Shown here in pieces: positions 12,270-22,932 of a DNA stretch of 64,000 nt. The position numbers and the translations under genes are program-made. Under the pieces are notes generated by a model. The model did no database searches and had not been told where the DNA came from. It saw only the letters and a list, made by a program, of their open reading frames with translations. This DNA is from Akebia trifoliata (taxonomy: Eukaryota; Streptophyta; Magnoliopsida; Ranunculales; Lardizabalaceae). The stretch lies in the NCBI GenBank assembly GCA_017979445.1, contig JADQWC010000339.1, positions 28,930-92,929 on the forward strand. Reading direction: 5' to 3'. The number at the start of each line of letters is the position of its first letter. The stretch's first letter is position 1.

Positions 12270-13421
12270 TTAAGCGTAATATTTCTTAACAGTGTCAGCA
12301 TTGATCGGTTGCGGGAAGACTTGTCCGTCCATTTCTGTGAGAATCAGAGCTCCTCCCGTCATTACCTTCTGTACGATGAATGGTCCCTCATAGTTTGGTC
12401 TGAACTTTCCTCTGGCGTCTTCTTGAATTGGCAGAATCTTCTTTAAGACCAGGTCTCCTGGCGAGAAATCCCTAGGCTTAACTTTCTTGTTATAGGCACG
12501 AGCTATTCGTCGTTGATAGATCTGTCCATGGCAAATAGCTGCAAAGCGTTTCTCTTCAATTAGATTCAACTGATAGAACCGAGCTTGAATCCATTCAGTC
12601 TCATCTAACTCTGCTTCTTTTAAGATTCGGAGGGAGGGAATCTCAACCTCTACGGGTAAGACTGCTTCCATTCCGTAGACCAATGAATACGGAGTTGCCC
12701 CAGTCGAAGTTCTGAACGAGGTTCGGTAGGCATGTAGTGCAAAGGGCAACATGTCATGCCAATCTTTGTATGTAACTGCCATCTTCTCGATTATTTTCTT
12801 GATGTTCTTGTTGGCTGCCTCGACTGCTCCATTCATCTTAGGTCTGTAGGGTACAGAGTTGTGATGAGTGATCTGGAAGTCTTCGCACATTTTGATCATA
12901 TCTTTGTTCTTGAAGTTCTTAGCATTGTCCGTTACCAATCCGCTTGGAAGTCCATACCGGCAAATGATGTTGTTCTTGACAAACTTCATGACGTTGCTTT
13001 TGGTGACATTGGCATATGATGCAGCTTCTACCCACTTGGTGAAGTAATCGATAGCGACAAGGATGAAGCGATGCCCATTTGCAGTTTTTGGCGAGATCTG
13101 CCCAATGACGTCCATGCCCCAGAGTGAAAAGGGCCAAGGAGTAGTCATATTATGTAGTTCTGAAGGTGGGGCATTGATCTTGTTGGCATATATTTGGCAT
13201 AGATGGCATTTACGGACATGCTGATAACAGTCACTTTCCATTGTCGACCAATAGTATCCCATCCTCATGATCTTCTTAGCAAGCATATGACCATTCATGT
13301 GAGGTCCGCAGACTCCCCCATGTACAGTCTCAATTAGTCGTTTCGCTTCTGTTTCTGCCACACACCTAAGTAAGATCTCATAGTGCGACTTCTTGTACAG
13401 AATACCGTTGCTCAAGAAAAA
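12270..13421 (-). pseudogene. Integrase of the Tat/Ogre-type element
   Basis: About 380 residues. The N-terminal HHCC zinc module is visible (H in GPHMNGH, then CHLCQ). The catalytic core follows with D in WGMDVIG, D in VTDNAKNF and E in MNGAVEAANK. A C-terminal DNA-binding part follows (FSPGDLVLKK, GPFIVQKV), ending KKYYA before a stop at 12,270. It would insert the cDNA into chromosomal DNA. A TAA separates it from the upstream RNase H part in the same frame; the catalytic residues themselves are intact. No chromodomain is visible, as expected for Tat elements. Confidence 0.93.
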
Positions 13422-14459
13422 TTATCCTGCTAGCCTCTGAATGGTCCTTCTATCATTTGACGTTGCGTCTGAGGGGAGTGTTCGATCTTCAAGATATGCC
13501 TTGATGTCAAAATACCATGGCTTTTCTTCAGATTCTTCTACTTCAACGGGTAAGCAATAGGCTGGCTCATCTTGAATTCCAATCTCAATAGGGTCGATGA
13601 TTAGGTCTTCCGAGATGTTGATCATAGAGGCAAGTGTAGCTAGTGCATCTGCGAACTGATTCTTAGCTCTCGGCATGTACGTGAATGAAATCCTATCAAA
13701 GTGCGAGTTTAGTTCTTCCAGATACTCGTGGTAAGGGACCAGTCTCTGCTCTCGGGTCTTCCATTCTCCAGTCGTCTGATAGACTACTAAGCTTGAATCT
13801 CCGAAAACATCGATTTCATCTACCTCGAGATCCAGTGCAGCCTTCAACCCTGCTATGCATGCTTCGTATTCAGTCTCATTGTTGGAACATTGAAATTTTA
13901 GTCTGATTGCGATTGGTACGTGGGATCCATCTGGCTTGATCAGAACTGCCCCTATTCCGTTTCCTTTCTGATTGGCTGCTCCGTCGAAGTACATTTTCCA
14001 GCCTGGTTCATCATTATTGTCTTCAACCTCAGTGATCAGTATGCCTTCGTCAGGAAAGTTCGTCTTTAATGGCTCGTAATCAGGCAACGGGTGCTCGGCT
14101 AGGTGGTCGGCGATTGCTTGCCCTTTGATGGCTTTTTGAGTGACATAGGTGATGTCAAACTCAGATAACAATAGTTGCCATTTTGCAGTGCGACCTGTTA
14201 ATGCTGGTTTCTCGAAAAGATACTTCAGGGGGTCCATTCTAGCAATAAGCATAGTTGAGTAACTAAGCAGATAGTGGCGTAGTCGTTGAGATGCCCAGAC
14301 TAATGCGCAGCAAGTCTTCTCAAGTGTTGAATATTTTGCTTCATACTCGGTGAACTTCTTGCTGAGATAGTAAATGGCTTGTTCTTTCCGTCCTGATTCA
14401 TCGTGTTGCCCTAGCACACACCCCATTGATGTTTCTTGTACCGAGATGTACATCAGCAA
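13422..14459 (-). pseudogene. Tandem RNase H domains (RT-associated plus archaeal-type)
   Basis: The first part (QAIYYLSKKFTEYEAKYSTLE) is the RNase H normally attached to gypsy RT. After a linker (KGQAIADHLAEHPLP) a second complete RNase H begins: YFDGAANQKGNGIGAVL, NETEYEACIAGL, FGDSSLVV and KNQFADALATLASM supply the four acidic catalytic positions. A second, archaeal-type RNase H is diagnostic of the Tat lineage. The domain would remove RNA from the RNA:DNA hybrid. It is separated from RT by an in-frame TGA and from integrase by a TAA. Confidence 0.92.
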
Positions 14460-15735
14460 AGGTCGCCCTAGAGTAGGAGGGACTAGGACTGGTGGATTGA
14501 GCAGATATTGCTTAATCTTGTCGAACGCTTCCTGACAGTCTTTGTTTCACTTCTTTGGCGTGTCTTTCCTTAGTAGCTTGAAGACTGGCTCACAGATAGG
14601 CGTAAGCTGAGCAATGAAACGGTTAATATACTGTATCCTCCCCAAGAATGCCCGAATATCTCTCTCTGAAACAGGTGCTTTCATCTCGAGGATATACTTG
14701 GTTTTTGCCGGATCTATCTCGATGCCTCTTCTACTGACGATGAAACCTAGTAGTTTACCCGATGTTGCCTCGAATACACATTTTGCAGGATTTAGCCTTA
14801 AACTGTATTTCCTCAGCCTGTCGAACAACTTCTTTAGATTTACCAGATGATCTTCTTCAATACCAGATTTAGCAATCATGTCGTCTACGTAGACCTCCAT
14901 TTCCTTGTGGATCATATCGTGGAATAGTGTAGTCATTGCCCGTTGGTAAGTCGCCCCTGCGTTCTTCAGCCCGAATGGCATGACTTTGTAGTGGAAAGTA
15001 CCCCATGGTGTGATAAACGCAGTCTTTTCTTGGTCTTCTTCCACCATTTTTATTTGGTTATAGCCTGAAAAGCCGTCCATGAACGAGAACATGCCATGCC
15101 CTGCTGTACTATCGACTAGAGTGTCGATGTGTGGAAGTGGAAAATCATCCTTAGGACTGGCCTTGTTTAGGTCCCGATAGTCAACACACATGCGTACCTT
15201 CCCATCTTTCTTGGGTACTGGGACAACATTAGCCAACCACTCAGGGTACGTAGAGACTGCAAGAAATCCGGCTTCGAACTGTTTCATGACTTCGTCCTTG
15301 ACCTTGAGGGTCCATTCTGACTTTAATCTTCTCAATTTCTGCTAGATCGGCTTGCTTCCGGAGGCAATTGGTAGCTTGTGCACGACAAGATCTGTGTCCA
15401 ATCCCGGTATATCCCTGTACGACCATGCGAAGACATCTTGATAATCTTGTAAGAGTTTGATCATTTCTTCCTTTTGTTGTGACGTTAATAAGGCTCCGAT
15501 CTTGACAATTAGTGGGTCCTCTTCGGTACCAAGATTGATTGAATCTGTATCCTCAATGTTTGGCTGAACACCCTTCTCGTGGCGTTCTACCAAGTCTTTG
15601 ATTTCTTTAGGCGGGTACTCCATTTCGTCTTCAGACTCTTCTTCGATCCCCATGAGGTCAAAGTCGAGTTCAAGATCGAAATCATACTCGTCCCTTTCAA
15701 ATTCTGTTTTATCTAGGTGCTCATTTGATTGAGAC
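14460..15735 (-). pseudogene. Reverse transcriptase with upstream linker, Tat/Ogre-type element
   Basis: The upstream linker (15,735-15,342) is acidic and includes QDVFAWSYRDIPGLD, the usual gypsy pre-RT block. RT proper follows: KKDGKVRMCVDYRDLNKASP, FPLPHIDTLVD, FSFMDGFSGYNQI, FITPWGTF, MPFGLKNAGATYQRAM and the YVDD catalytic motif. In-frame stops: TAG in the linker (about 15,341) and TGA after KKDTPKK-type residues (14,547). The frame is otherwise kept from linker through RNase H, so a single polyprotein ancestor is clear. Confidence 0.93.
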
Positions 15736-15741
15736 ATATCC

Positions 15742-15882
15742 CTTGAAAACTCTTTTTTTGATTTTTAGAAAATATCTATTTTTTTACAACTTTGAAAGCT
15801 TTTTGATTTTGTTGACTTTTGATAAATTTTTTTTTTTTTTGCTTTTTGAGGAATATTTGTTTTTTTGTTGCTTTTCGAATAC
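15742..15882 (-). other. Candidate intron between protease/G-patch and RT regions
   Basis: A 141-base minus-strand segment starting GTATTCG after TTTCAG and ending TTTTCAAG before GGATATG. It is A-rich, low-complexity and has an in-frame stop. Removing it joins two segments in the same reading frame. Ogre elements are known to splice an intron between protease and RT; position and phase here fit that, but the acceptor lacks a strong pyrimidine tract, so this is inference. Confidence 0.45.
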
Positions 15883-16173
15883 CTGAAATAAGAAGAACAA
15901 TCATGCGATTTCGTTAATAAAGATAGGGAGCCCTCAAAACAGTCTTTACCCGAGGACGAGGGCTCGTTATGATCCTCGGGCAAACTAGATTCGTTTAACG
16001 GAGTTTTTTTTTTTTTGAGGCCTCAACAGCCTCAATGGTCAATGGGAATTCCTCCCAATTGTTCAGAACTTCACCTTCTCTGAGGGGGCGAAGAGATGTG
16101 AAGTGAGTGATGTGTTGGGTGATTTGGTCGGTGGTTCGGAGATAACCATGATCTCCGATTGATTTTTGTCAGA

Positions 16174-16925
16174 TTAGGGCATGGTCCCTCCCAAGCTTGG
16201 TGGGTGATGACGATGATGCCCAGTCAATGCCGTTGAAAAGGGTGAGTCTTCCTTTTGGTCGGTAGTGATTTCCACGTTGGTGGATTTCAAAACGGTCTCG
16301 GATAGACTTTCGTTGGAATCCCCATTGAATAAAACATCAATGCCTTCTACGAAGGATGGTTGGGACTCAACAACTGAGTCTTCTTGAAAGTGCAGTGGTG
16401 CGATTTTTACCGTTTTTGCCCTTTTTGCCAAAGGTGGTTCCGATAGGTTGTCGGGTCTGATATGAGACTTTGAGAAGCTAACGCTAATGTGAGGGACTCG
16501 GCCGAGGTTCCAGACATTCGATTCCCGATTTTGCTTTCTTGCTAGTCGAAGTTCTTTCTTCTTTTCTTTCATTTCTGCTATATCCTTCTTTGTGGGCCTA
16601 AACCCAGACCAAAATAATGAGTATCCTTTCTTGCTTCGACCGGTGTAGCTCTTCCTCTTCCTCCTGGTCCCAACCCATGCTTGGGTCGATAACCTGCCCT
16701 CTTCATGATCCGACCAATCATAAGGCTTGCTCTTGATAGCTTTGCTCTTACCTTCTCCTTCCCCTTTTCGATGTGATTGACAGCCGCAAATTGGTACGAA
16801 TGGTAGAGTGCCTTGTCCTTCGTCATTTCTATATCAATAAATGGCACGTCCGGAGCTCTGCCGGCCGGGATCAAGTTTTCTGCCAAAACGGATATCATTC
16901 TCTGTCCCATGATGAATTTGACTCT
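16174..16925 (-). pseudogene. G-patch-like segment and linker downstream of protease
   Basis: Reading from 16,910: MIGRIMKRAGYRPKHGLG then PGGRGRATPVEA, a glycine-rich G-patch-like motif, followed after a frameshift (about 16,575) by a basic helix (KEKKKELRLARKQNRE) and a low-complexity linker ending at 16,174. G-patch motifs after the aspartic protease occur in some plant and vertebrate retroelements and bind RNA or protein partners. It is preceded by an in-frame TAG that separates it from the protease. Confidence 0.7.
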
Positions 16926-18902
16926 CTAGTGTAGAGAAGAAGGTACTGCCCCTGCTATGTGGATCCATGGCCTGCCCAGTAATAAATTGAAGGTTGTCGG
17001 TATTTCCATGACTTCAAATGTTACTTCGAAGGTGCACGGGCCTATTGTGATGGGTAAATCCACCTCTCCCAAGGAGTCTCTTCTTGAGCTGTCAAAGCCT
17101 CGGACGACCTTGTTGTTGGGCTTCACATGAGACCAATCAGCGTTGAGCTTCCGGAAGGTTTCAAGTGGACAAACATTAAGCGCTGAGCCATTATCAATCA
17201 GCACCCTGGCAACCATCATGCCCTTGCATATGATCATGATGTTTAGTGGCTCGACGTGCCCCGTTCCTCCAGGCATAAATTCATCTTCAGTGAAAATAAT
17301 GGGATTGGGGGCCATTATCTGGCCAATCGTTTGTTCTAGTTGCGTAGGTGAGGTAGTTGCAGGTACATGCGATTTTTCCAAAACTCTCAGTAATGCCTCT
17401 TGGTATTCTTCTGACTTTTGCATTAGACCTAGGATACTGATTTGAGCTGGCTGTTTGTTCAATCTGTCCACTATATTATGCTCTCTCTTGAGGATGAGCT
17501 TAATAAAATCTGTGGCTTCTTCGTCTGTCACTTTCACTTTTTCTTCCGTCTTCTCCTCCTTATACAGCTTACCCTTTCCCTTTGCTTCTCTTTTCTCTTC
17601 GTCGGTCACCCCTTTGCCTTCTTCTTTGATTTTCACCCCATTTTTCGATATTTTTTTGTATCGTCCTGCCCTTGTCATCTGCCCAATGTCGGCCACCATT
17701 GCTTTCTTCATGGCTTCAATCCCAGAGGTTGTGGTGATGGTTGTCTCGTAACTCCAGGGAACTGCCTGGATAGAGTTATAAGGGAATGGTTTGGGTGAGT
17801 GTATGGTCATGGGAGGTGGATCGGGTTTTACATTGAGGATGAGAGGTGGTGGAGATGGTTTTGATGGAGTGTATGGGATGATGAGCGGTGGTCGTGAAGA
17901 CGAGGTGTATGGTATATGGAGAGGGGGTCGAGTTGATCCTTGGGAATATGGTGGCGTGTAGGGTATAACAAGGGGAGGTCGGGTTGAATTTTGATGATGG
18001 GGTGATCCGTAAGGTATAACTAAAGGTGGTCGGGTAGCGGTATTTTGATGAGGGGGATGGATAGTGAGGTTGGCCATTCTGAGAGGTAGCTGTGAATTCT
18101 GCGATGAATCTGTATAACGGTTGACTGTGTTAACCGTTGACGTCCTTGATTCCTTCGTGAAGCGTACTCTGACTTTTGCACCGATAGGCGCTATCAAATC
18201 CGAGGGATTGAAGTCGAGTTCTCCGCAGATGACATTTACCCTATGCCCACTCCCCTCTCCATTGTGAGTAGGTAGGGGGTTTTGATTGATATTCTGTTGT
18301 TGGGGTGGGTTGGCAGGCCCATCCAGTATGAGTGCTTTTTTATCTATCAAATTTTGCACCTGGTGCTTGAGTTGCCAGCACTGATCAGTAGAGTGCCCCG
18401 GTGCACCCATGTGAAATTCACAAAACAAGCTGGGGTTATACCCTGGTCCTTTCGCAGCCTCTGGATTTGGTGGTCGTTTCGTGAGGTACTCTCCCCTAAG
18501 CAAGAGCGGAAGTAATTCTGTCAACGTCATAGGCAATCTGGTGAATACTCTGTTTACCCTGTTGGGTCGCGCTTGTTGATTTTGCCCATACTGTGGTACT
18601 GGTTGTACTTGCGGAGGAACTGTCTGAAAGAGATTCTGCGGTGCTGGAACCCAAGCAGTTCGAGGTACTGGCGCCCAAGGGACTTGTGGTGCCTGCGGCC
18701 TCTGAACTGGTGCCTGAATGAAAAGAGGTTGGCTGGGTTGTACATTGTTGATTTGAGTTTCCTCTTTCTTTTTGACAAAAGGCACGAACTTTTTCTGTGC
18801 CGATGTCCCTGCCGCTGCACTTAGGGCTGTGAAGTCAAATATTAAACCAATCCGGATCCCGTCCTCGACCCGGTCTGCCACTTGAACTAAATTTGAGAAG
18901 GT
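16926..18902 (-). pseudogene. Gag C-terminal part and aspartic protease
   Basis: Starts within gag (ADRVEDGIRIG). A proline/glutamine-rich region follows, then a zinc-knuckle-like CEFHMGAPGHSTDQC motif near 18,430, long proline-rich repeats of the type RPPLVIPY (about 18,060-17,860), a Lys/Glu-rich segment, and the protease with VLIDNGSALNV (catalytic Asp in DNGS rather than DTG/DSG) and LLGRPWIH. The DNGS variant is typical of plant Tat proteases. The stop at 16,926 cuts the protease tail. Gag would form the particle and bind RNA; protease would cut the polyprotein. Confidence 0.9.
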
Positions 18903-19798
18903 TCATGTGGTGTGTCCAACTAGATGAGTATAAAAGGCATGCCCTAGTGTTGAGATGAACGTGGTGTTCATCTCTTGTTCAGTCATTGCGGGCCTCACTT
19001 GTGAAGCAGACTCCCGCCATCTCTGGGCGTACTCTTTTACTGTTTCCCTTTGCTTTCTAGTCATCTTAGCCATATCATTTCGATCCAGACCTACATCTGT
19101 GTTGAACCGATAATTATGCCAGAACATTTCAGCCAAGTCTTGCCAACTTTTGATAAGCGTATGGTCCAATCCGGAAAACCATTTGAGTGCAGGCCCTGTC
19201 AAGCTTCTTTGAAACAACTGTACCAGTAGCCTGTCATCTTCGCCGTATTGGCACATGGATCCGCAGTATAGTTTTAGATGTGACAGAGGACACCCCACCC
19301 CACTGTACTTCTCGAACTCCGGACATTTGAACTTGGCTGGCAACTGTGCATTAGGATAAAAGCAAAGGTCCCTGAATCTTGTCCCTCCTAAAGTATTTGT
19401 ACCCTTCATCCGTCTCATTTCTTCTTGGAGAGACTCTATCTGCTGGGCCATTTTGTTATCAGTGGCATTTTTGGCCTCAGGCACCCTGAAGTCACACTCA
19501 TCATCTGGGATTACCACCGGAGGTGGTTGATTCTGTGGGATGTAAGTGGAGGGCCCTGATACATTGGCACCGTACGAGGTGTGGTGGTCTGTTGATCTGG
19601 TCGTGTCTGTTCAAGGGGTTCCGGATTTGATCCAGATGCTTGGTGCTGAGCGGCTTGCGCTTGTAGGAAGTTAGTATTACTAAAAACAGCCATCAACATT
19701 TGTTCTTGTCTTTTCGTTGTTTCTATTAACTTCGCTATCATTGCATTAGCTTCAGCAAGTTCACTTGTCGCAGGTTGTGGGTCCTCTGAGTTGCTCAT
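18903..19798 (-). pseudogene. Gag N-terminal part
   Basis: The likely start is the Met at 19,798 (MSNSEDPQ). A coiled-coil-prone N-terminus is followed by the retrotransposon gag domain: LCFYPNAQLPAKFKCPEF, YSGVGCPLSHLKLYC, LLVQLFQRSLTGPALKWF, SWQDLAEMF and RKQRETVKEYAQRWRE. A frameshift lies near 19,530 and an in-frame TGA at 18,903. Matches the retrotrans_gag family of plant gypsy elements. Confidence 0.88.
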
Positions 19799-20015
19799 AG
19801 TTGATGTAGATCGAAGGAAATACGGAGGCTTCTCAGGGTGTTTGTACTTCTTTCGTTTGGCCACCTTTGGGTACAGAAGACCAAGCATTACTATCTTATT
19901 TACAAAAAGAAAAATGCTTGACATTTCATTAGGTCGGGTAAAGTTATTTATTTTAAAGCAAACGAGTTTTAAAGAAAGAGTTTTTTGGCTCGGAGCCGAC
20001 ATTAACGTGATGTTG

Positions 20016-20870
20016 GCATCAACACGGGACTGGCAAAATATTTTGAAAAAAGAATTACATCAGCACGGAGCTGGCATCGACACGGAGTCGGTAAAATTAA
20101 AAACGATTTCATCAGCACAGAGCTGGCATCGACACGGAGTCGGTAAAATTTTAAAAATGATTTCATCAGCACGGAGCTGGCATCGACACGGAGTCGGTAC
20201 TATTTTAAAAATGATTTCATCAGCACGGAGCTGGCATCGACACGGAGTCGGTACAAATTAAAAAAACGATTTCATCAACACGGAGTTGGCATCGACACGG
20301 AGTCGGTAAAAAGGATTTTGAAAAAGAGTTACATCAGTCGGAGCTAGCATCGACACGGAGTCGGTAAAATTTAAAAGTGATTACATCAGCACGGAGCCGG
20401 CATCGACACGGAGTCGGTACAAATTAAAAAACGATTTCATCAACACGGAGTTGGCATCGACACGGAGTCGGTAAAAAGGATTTTGAAAAAGAATTACATC
20501 AGTCGGAGCTGGCATCGACACGGAGTCGGTAAAATTTAAAAGTGATTACATCAGCACGGAGCCAGCATCGACACGGAGTCGGTACAAATTAAAAAAACGA
20601 TTTCATCAACACGGAGTTGGCATCGACACGGAGTCGGTAAAAAAGATTTTGAAAAAGAATTACATCAGTCGGAGCTGGCATCGACACGGAGTCGGTAAAA
20701 AGGATTTTGAAAAAGAATTACATCAGTCGGAGCTGGCATCGACACGGAGTCGGTAAAATTTAAAAGTGATTACATCAGCACGGAGTCGGTAAAAGAGATT
20801 TGAAAAAGAAGTTTCATCAGCACGGAGCTGGCATTGACATGGGTCGGTAAAACATTTTGAAAAAGAAGAT
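20016..20870 (-). repeat. Leader tandem array, about 16 units of 42-59 bp with higher-order structure
   Basis: Each unit (plus strand) begins CATCA, contains CGGAGCTGGCATCGACACGG and AGTCGGTA, then an A/T-rich spacer. Spacers fall into types of about 52, 55 and 59 bases. From about 20,275 these recur in a fixed order (59-52-55), giving a higher-order unit of about 165 bases repeated roughly three times. It lies between the truncated 5' LTR and gag. Open frames across it are by-products of the repeat. Confidence 0.92.
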
Positions 20871-21211
20871 TATATTTTGAATTTTGTACACCAACCCATT
20901 AAACAATTCATTTATGCCATGATTATCCACAAATAAACTGAGAGTAATTCCATTGAACTATTGAAAATTTGTTTGACAAATAGGATTTTCATTGAATAAC
21001 AACTTTCAATAACTCTGACTTAGACTTTTTTACATGGACGCTTGGATTTGTTTTGATCGTCATCAGGATTGCTGGGACAGTTAGGCTTGCTTCTTTTAGT
21101 TCTAACGACTGACTCTTTGAACTCTGCTGGTCCATCTGGATATCCTAAGATGCGTTTGTTCCACGCCTTCTCAATGAGATGCACTAACTTTTCAGTCAAT
21201 GGTTCGGGAGA
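20871..21211 (-). other. Leader segment with a 64-codon ORF remnant of unknown origin
   Basis: On the minus strand a frame runs from the LTR truncation point (21,211) to a stop at 21,020. It contains LTEKLVHLIEKAWNKRILG and a basic tail ending NKSKRPCKKV. I do not recognise it. Ogre elements carry an extra ORF1 between 5' LTR and gag, so this may be its C-terminal remnant; a captured host fragment is the alternative. The rest (20,871-21,019) is AT-rich and featureless. Confidence 0.4.
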
Positions 21212-21837
21212 GATGGGGTGATGTGTGGGTAGATGGGATTTAAAGCAAATTAATGGGGTAGGTAGTTGGGTGAGGGAGGTGAGATGGGGTGATGACATGT
21301 GTCATCTTTTGATGATAAAAGAGTGATTGGTTGATGTGGGTTGTGGTTTATGGGTTAGGGTTGTGGGTTGGATAATGAATTGGATATGGTTAATGATTTG
21401 TGGGCTTTGTAGTGTTGGGCTTGGGTTTTAGAAATGGTTTTTACGAATACGGAGGCGGAGCGGTGATAGTAGAAGAGGGGTAGGCATCTCAAGTCTCACC
21501 TTTTTAATTTTTAATTTTTTTAGATTTTTGCAATCATTAATTTGATCAAAAATGCCACGTGTTGGCGAATCGGGCTTTTTAGGCCCGTTGGTGAAATTTA
21601 TCGAAAATTTGACGTTTTTTATTTTGGAAGCGGAGCAGTGAATGTTGGGAAGTCGTAAGGTAGGCCGAGTCCTTTTGGTGGCCTCCTAAACCATTGAGAT
21701 GTCTTAGGGGCCTCGGTTTGGTAAAAATGTCCCTTTTCAATGAGTTGGGCCCTTAGGGCCCGTTGGCCCATTTATTTGGAAAATCGATATTTTTGGGCCC
21801 TTTCGAGAAGTGGCCCGTTCAAATTGAGGTGTCTACA
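21212..21837 (-). repeat. 5' LTR of the Tat/Ogre-type element, truncated (626 bp)
   Basis: Matches 8,421-9,042 of the 3' LTR nearly base for base and ends in the same GTGTCTACA (plus strand). The remaining roughly 1.27 kb (the 3' part in element sense, including R/U5) and the primer-binding site are missing, replaced by the leader at 21,211. Confidence 0.92.
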
Positions 21838-21842
21838 GTTGG
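21838..21842. other. Target-site duplication GTTGG (right copy)
   Basis: Pairs with 7,147-7,151. The surrounding sequence is intron of the ISA3-like pseudogene. Confidence 0.9.
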
Positions 21843-21891
21843 TACTACTACATTTGGATAAAAAGAAGAAAGAAACAGAACATCATATTAC

Positions 21892-22932
21892 CTGTCCCCA
21901 CTGGAAATTATTTATACTAGCATCATGTCCGTAACTATTGTTATTCCCATAACGTGTATGACCGTATTCATCTCCCATTAACATCATTGGTGTTCGCTTT
22001 GTAAATGGCATTGTGTGCAAGCACACATAGTCAATAGCTTCAAATGGATAGTTATTTAGTCGAGAACACAAATTTTGATGATAATGATATACTATTTTAA
22101 GCCAAATGAACATGTCAGATAGAGATACCTGGGAGATCATTAATGTCAAATGAAAGTTTTTCATTTGACAAGAGCGCAAAGCTTTGACGTTATTATCAAA
22201 AGTTTAAGAGATACTGCAAAAATATTGAGAGCCTATTGCCCAATTAGTGGAATTGATCAACATTTAGAGAGGAATCATCAACGCGATTCCATGTTCCTTA
22301 GAGGCTCAGACCACTATAATTCAAGGGCCCATTGTGGACCCAATAATAGCTTGTGCTGCATCAATGTTCCTCCAAAATCTTCTTTTTTTTCCCTCCTAAA
22401 ACTCTAAAACTTCAAACAGTAAACACATGTTTCAGAATCATGTTCCAGAGGCTCTAAACCCAATATGAGGGGAAGCAAAAAATACAGGTAAACTAAGACC
22501 ATAAGATATTTTTGAAGATATTAATAGGAACTTAAGAAAGTAAGGGTATATTATGTATATCTATGTTCTCCTCAGGATAAAGAAATAGATGAATGCATGG
22601 CAGAAGTGCAAGACATACTTACTCGGAACAGTTTAGAATGCAGTAAAAATACTTAAAAGCATAAATTTACAAACATCCATTATTCAACTTGATTCTTTTC
22701 TACTTCTACCTTTGGCAAAAATTCAAATAAGGATACAACTTAGCTCAAAAATAAATTCTGAGGTGAATTATTTCATCTGCCAACTCTTCATCATTTATAC
22801 ATTCAAAGCTAACAAGCTCACAGTGAGGACAACAAAAACTAGAAAATTATGGACCTTACCTTCATAACCACAATTCCAACTAAAATTTTCATTGCATCCG
22901 TCATTGCCACCTTCTCCATTAGCATCATTGTG
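21892..22932 (-). pseudogene. ISA3: ISOAMYLASE 3-like pseudogene, central exons
   Basis: Three minus-strand exons. 22,932-22,860 reads [20 protein letters not shown] then CGYE and ends at a GTAAG donor. About 22,213-22,129 contains [20 protein letters not shown] and ends at GTATC. 21,996-21,892 reads [34 protein letters not shown] and ends at GTAAT. These are consecutive segments of the GH13 catalytic domain of plant isoamylase 3, including its MGDEYGHTR block. An in-frame TAA lies near the start of the middle exon, and the usual Gly before TPMM is Arg. Further upstream exons are not found, so the 5' two-thirds of the gene is missing. The next exon is at 7,118, across the retrotransposon. Confidence 0.88.

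Larger units (their letters stand above)
7152..21837 (-). mobile_element. Tat/Ogre-type Ty3/gypsy LTR retrotransposon, 14.7 kb, defective
   Basis: The element is bounded by TGTAGACAC and GTGTCTACA (perfect 9-base inverted ends) and the GTTGG duplication. Reading the minus strand the order is truncated 5' LTR, leader with tandem array, gag, protease, G-patch segment, RT, RNase H, a second archaeal-type RNase H, integrase, a long 3' region containing a captured host-gene fragment, polypurine tract and 3' LTR. Gypsy order (RT before integrase), the second RNase H and the large size place it in the Tat lineage (Ogre/Retand group). gag-pol has one frameshift and about half a dozen isolated stops, mostly in one frame, so it decayed by point mutation. 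Loss of most of the 5' LTR and the primer-binding site makes it immobile. It sits in an intron of the ISA3-like pseudogene. Confidence 0.93.

Noticed and set aside
17143..17798. Plus-strand ORFs of about 100 codons opposite the gag/protease region
   Set aside because: Antisense shadows of the retroelement coding strand.
19791..20261. 156-codon plus-strand ORF with repeated ISSARSWHRHGVG
   Set aside because: It is the translation of the tandem repeat, antisense to gag, with no start context or homology.
20016..20870. CRISPR-like regularly spaced repeats
   Set aside because: The spacers are not unique; they repeat in three classes and the whole is a tandem array inside a plant retrotransposon leader.
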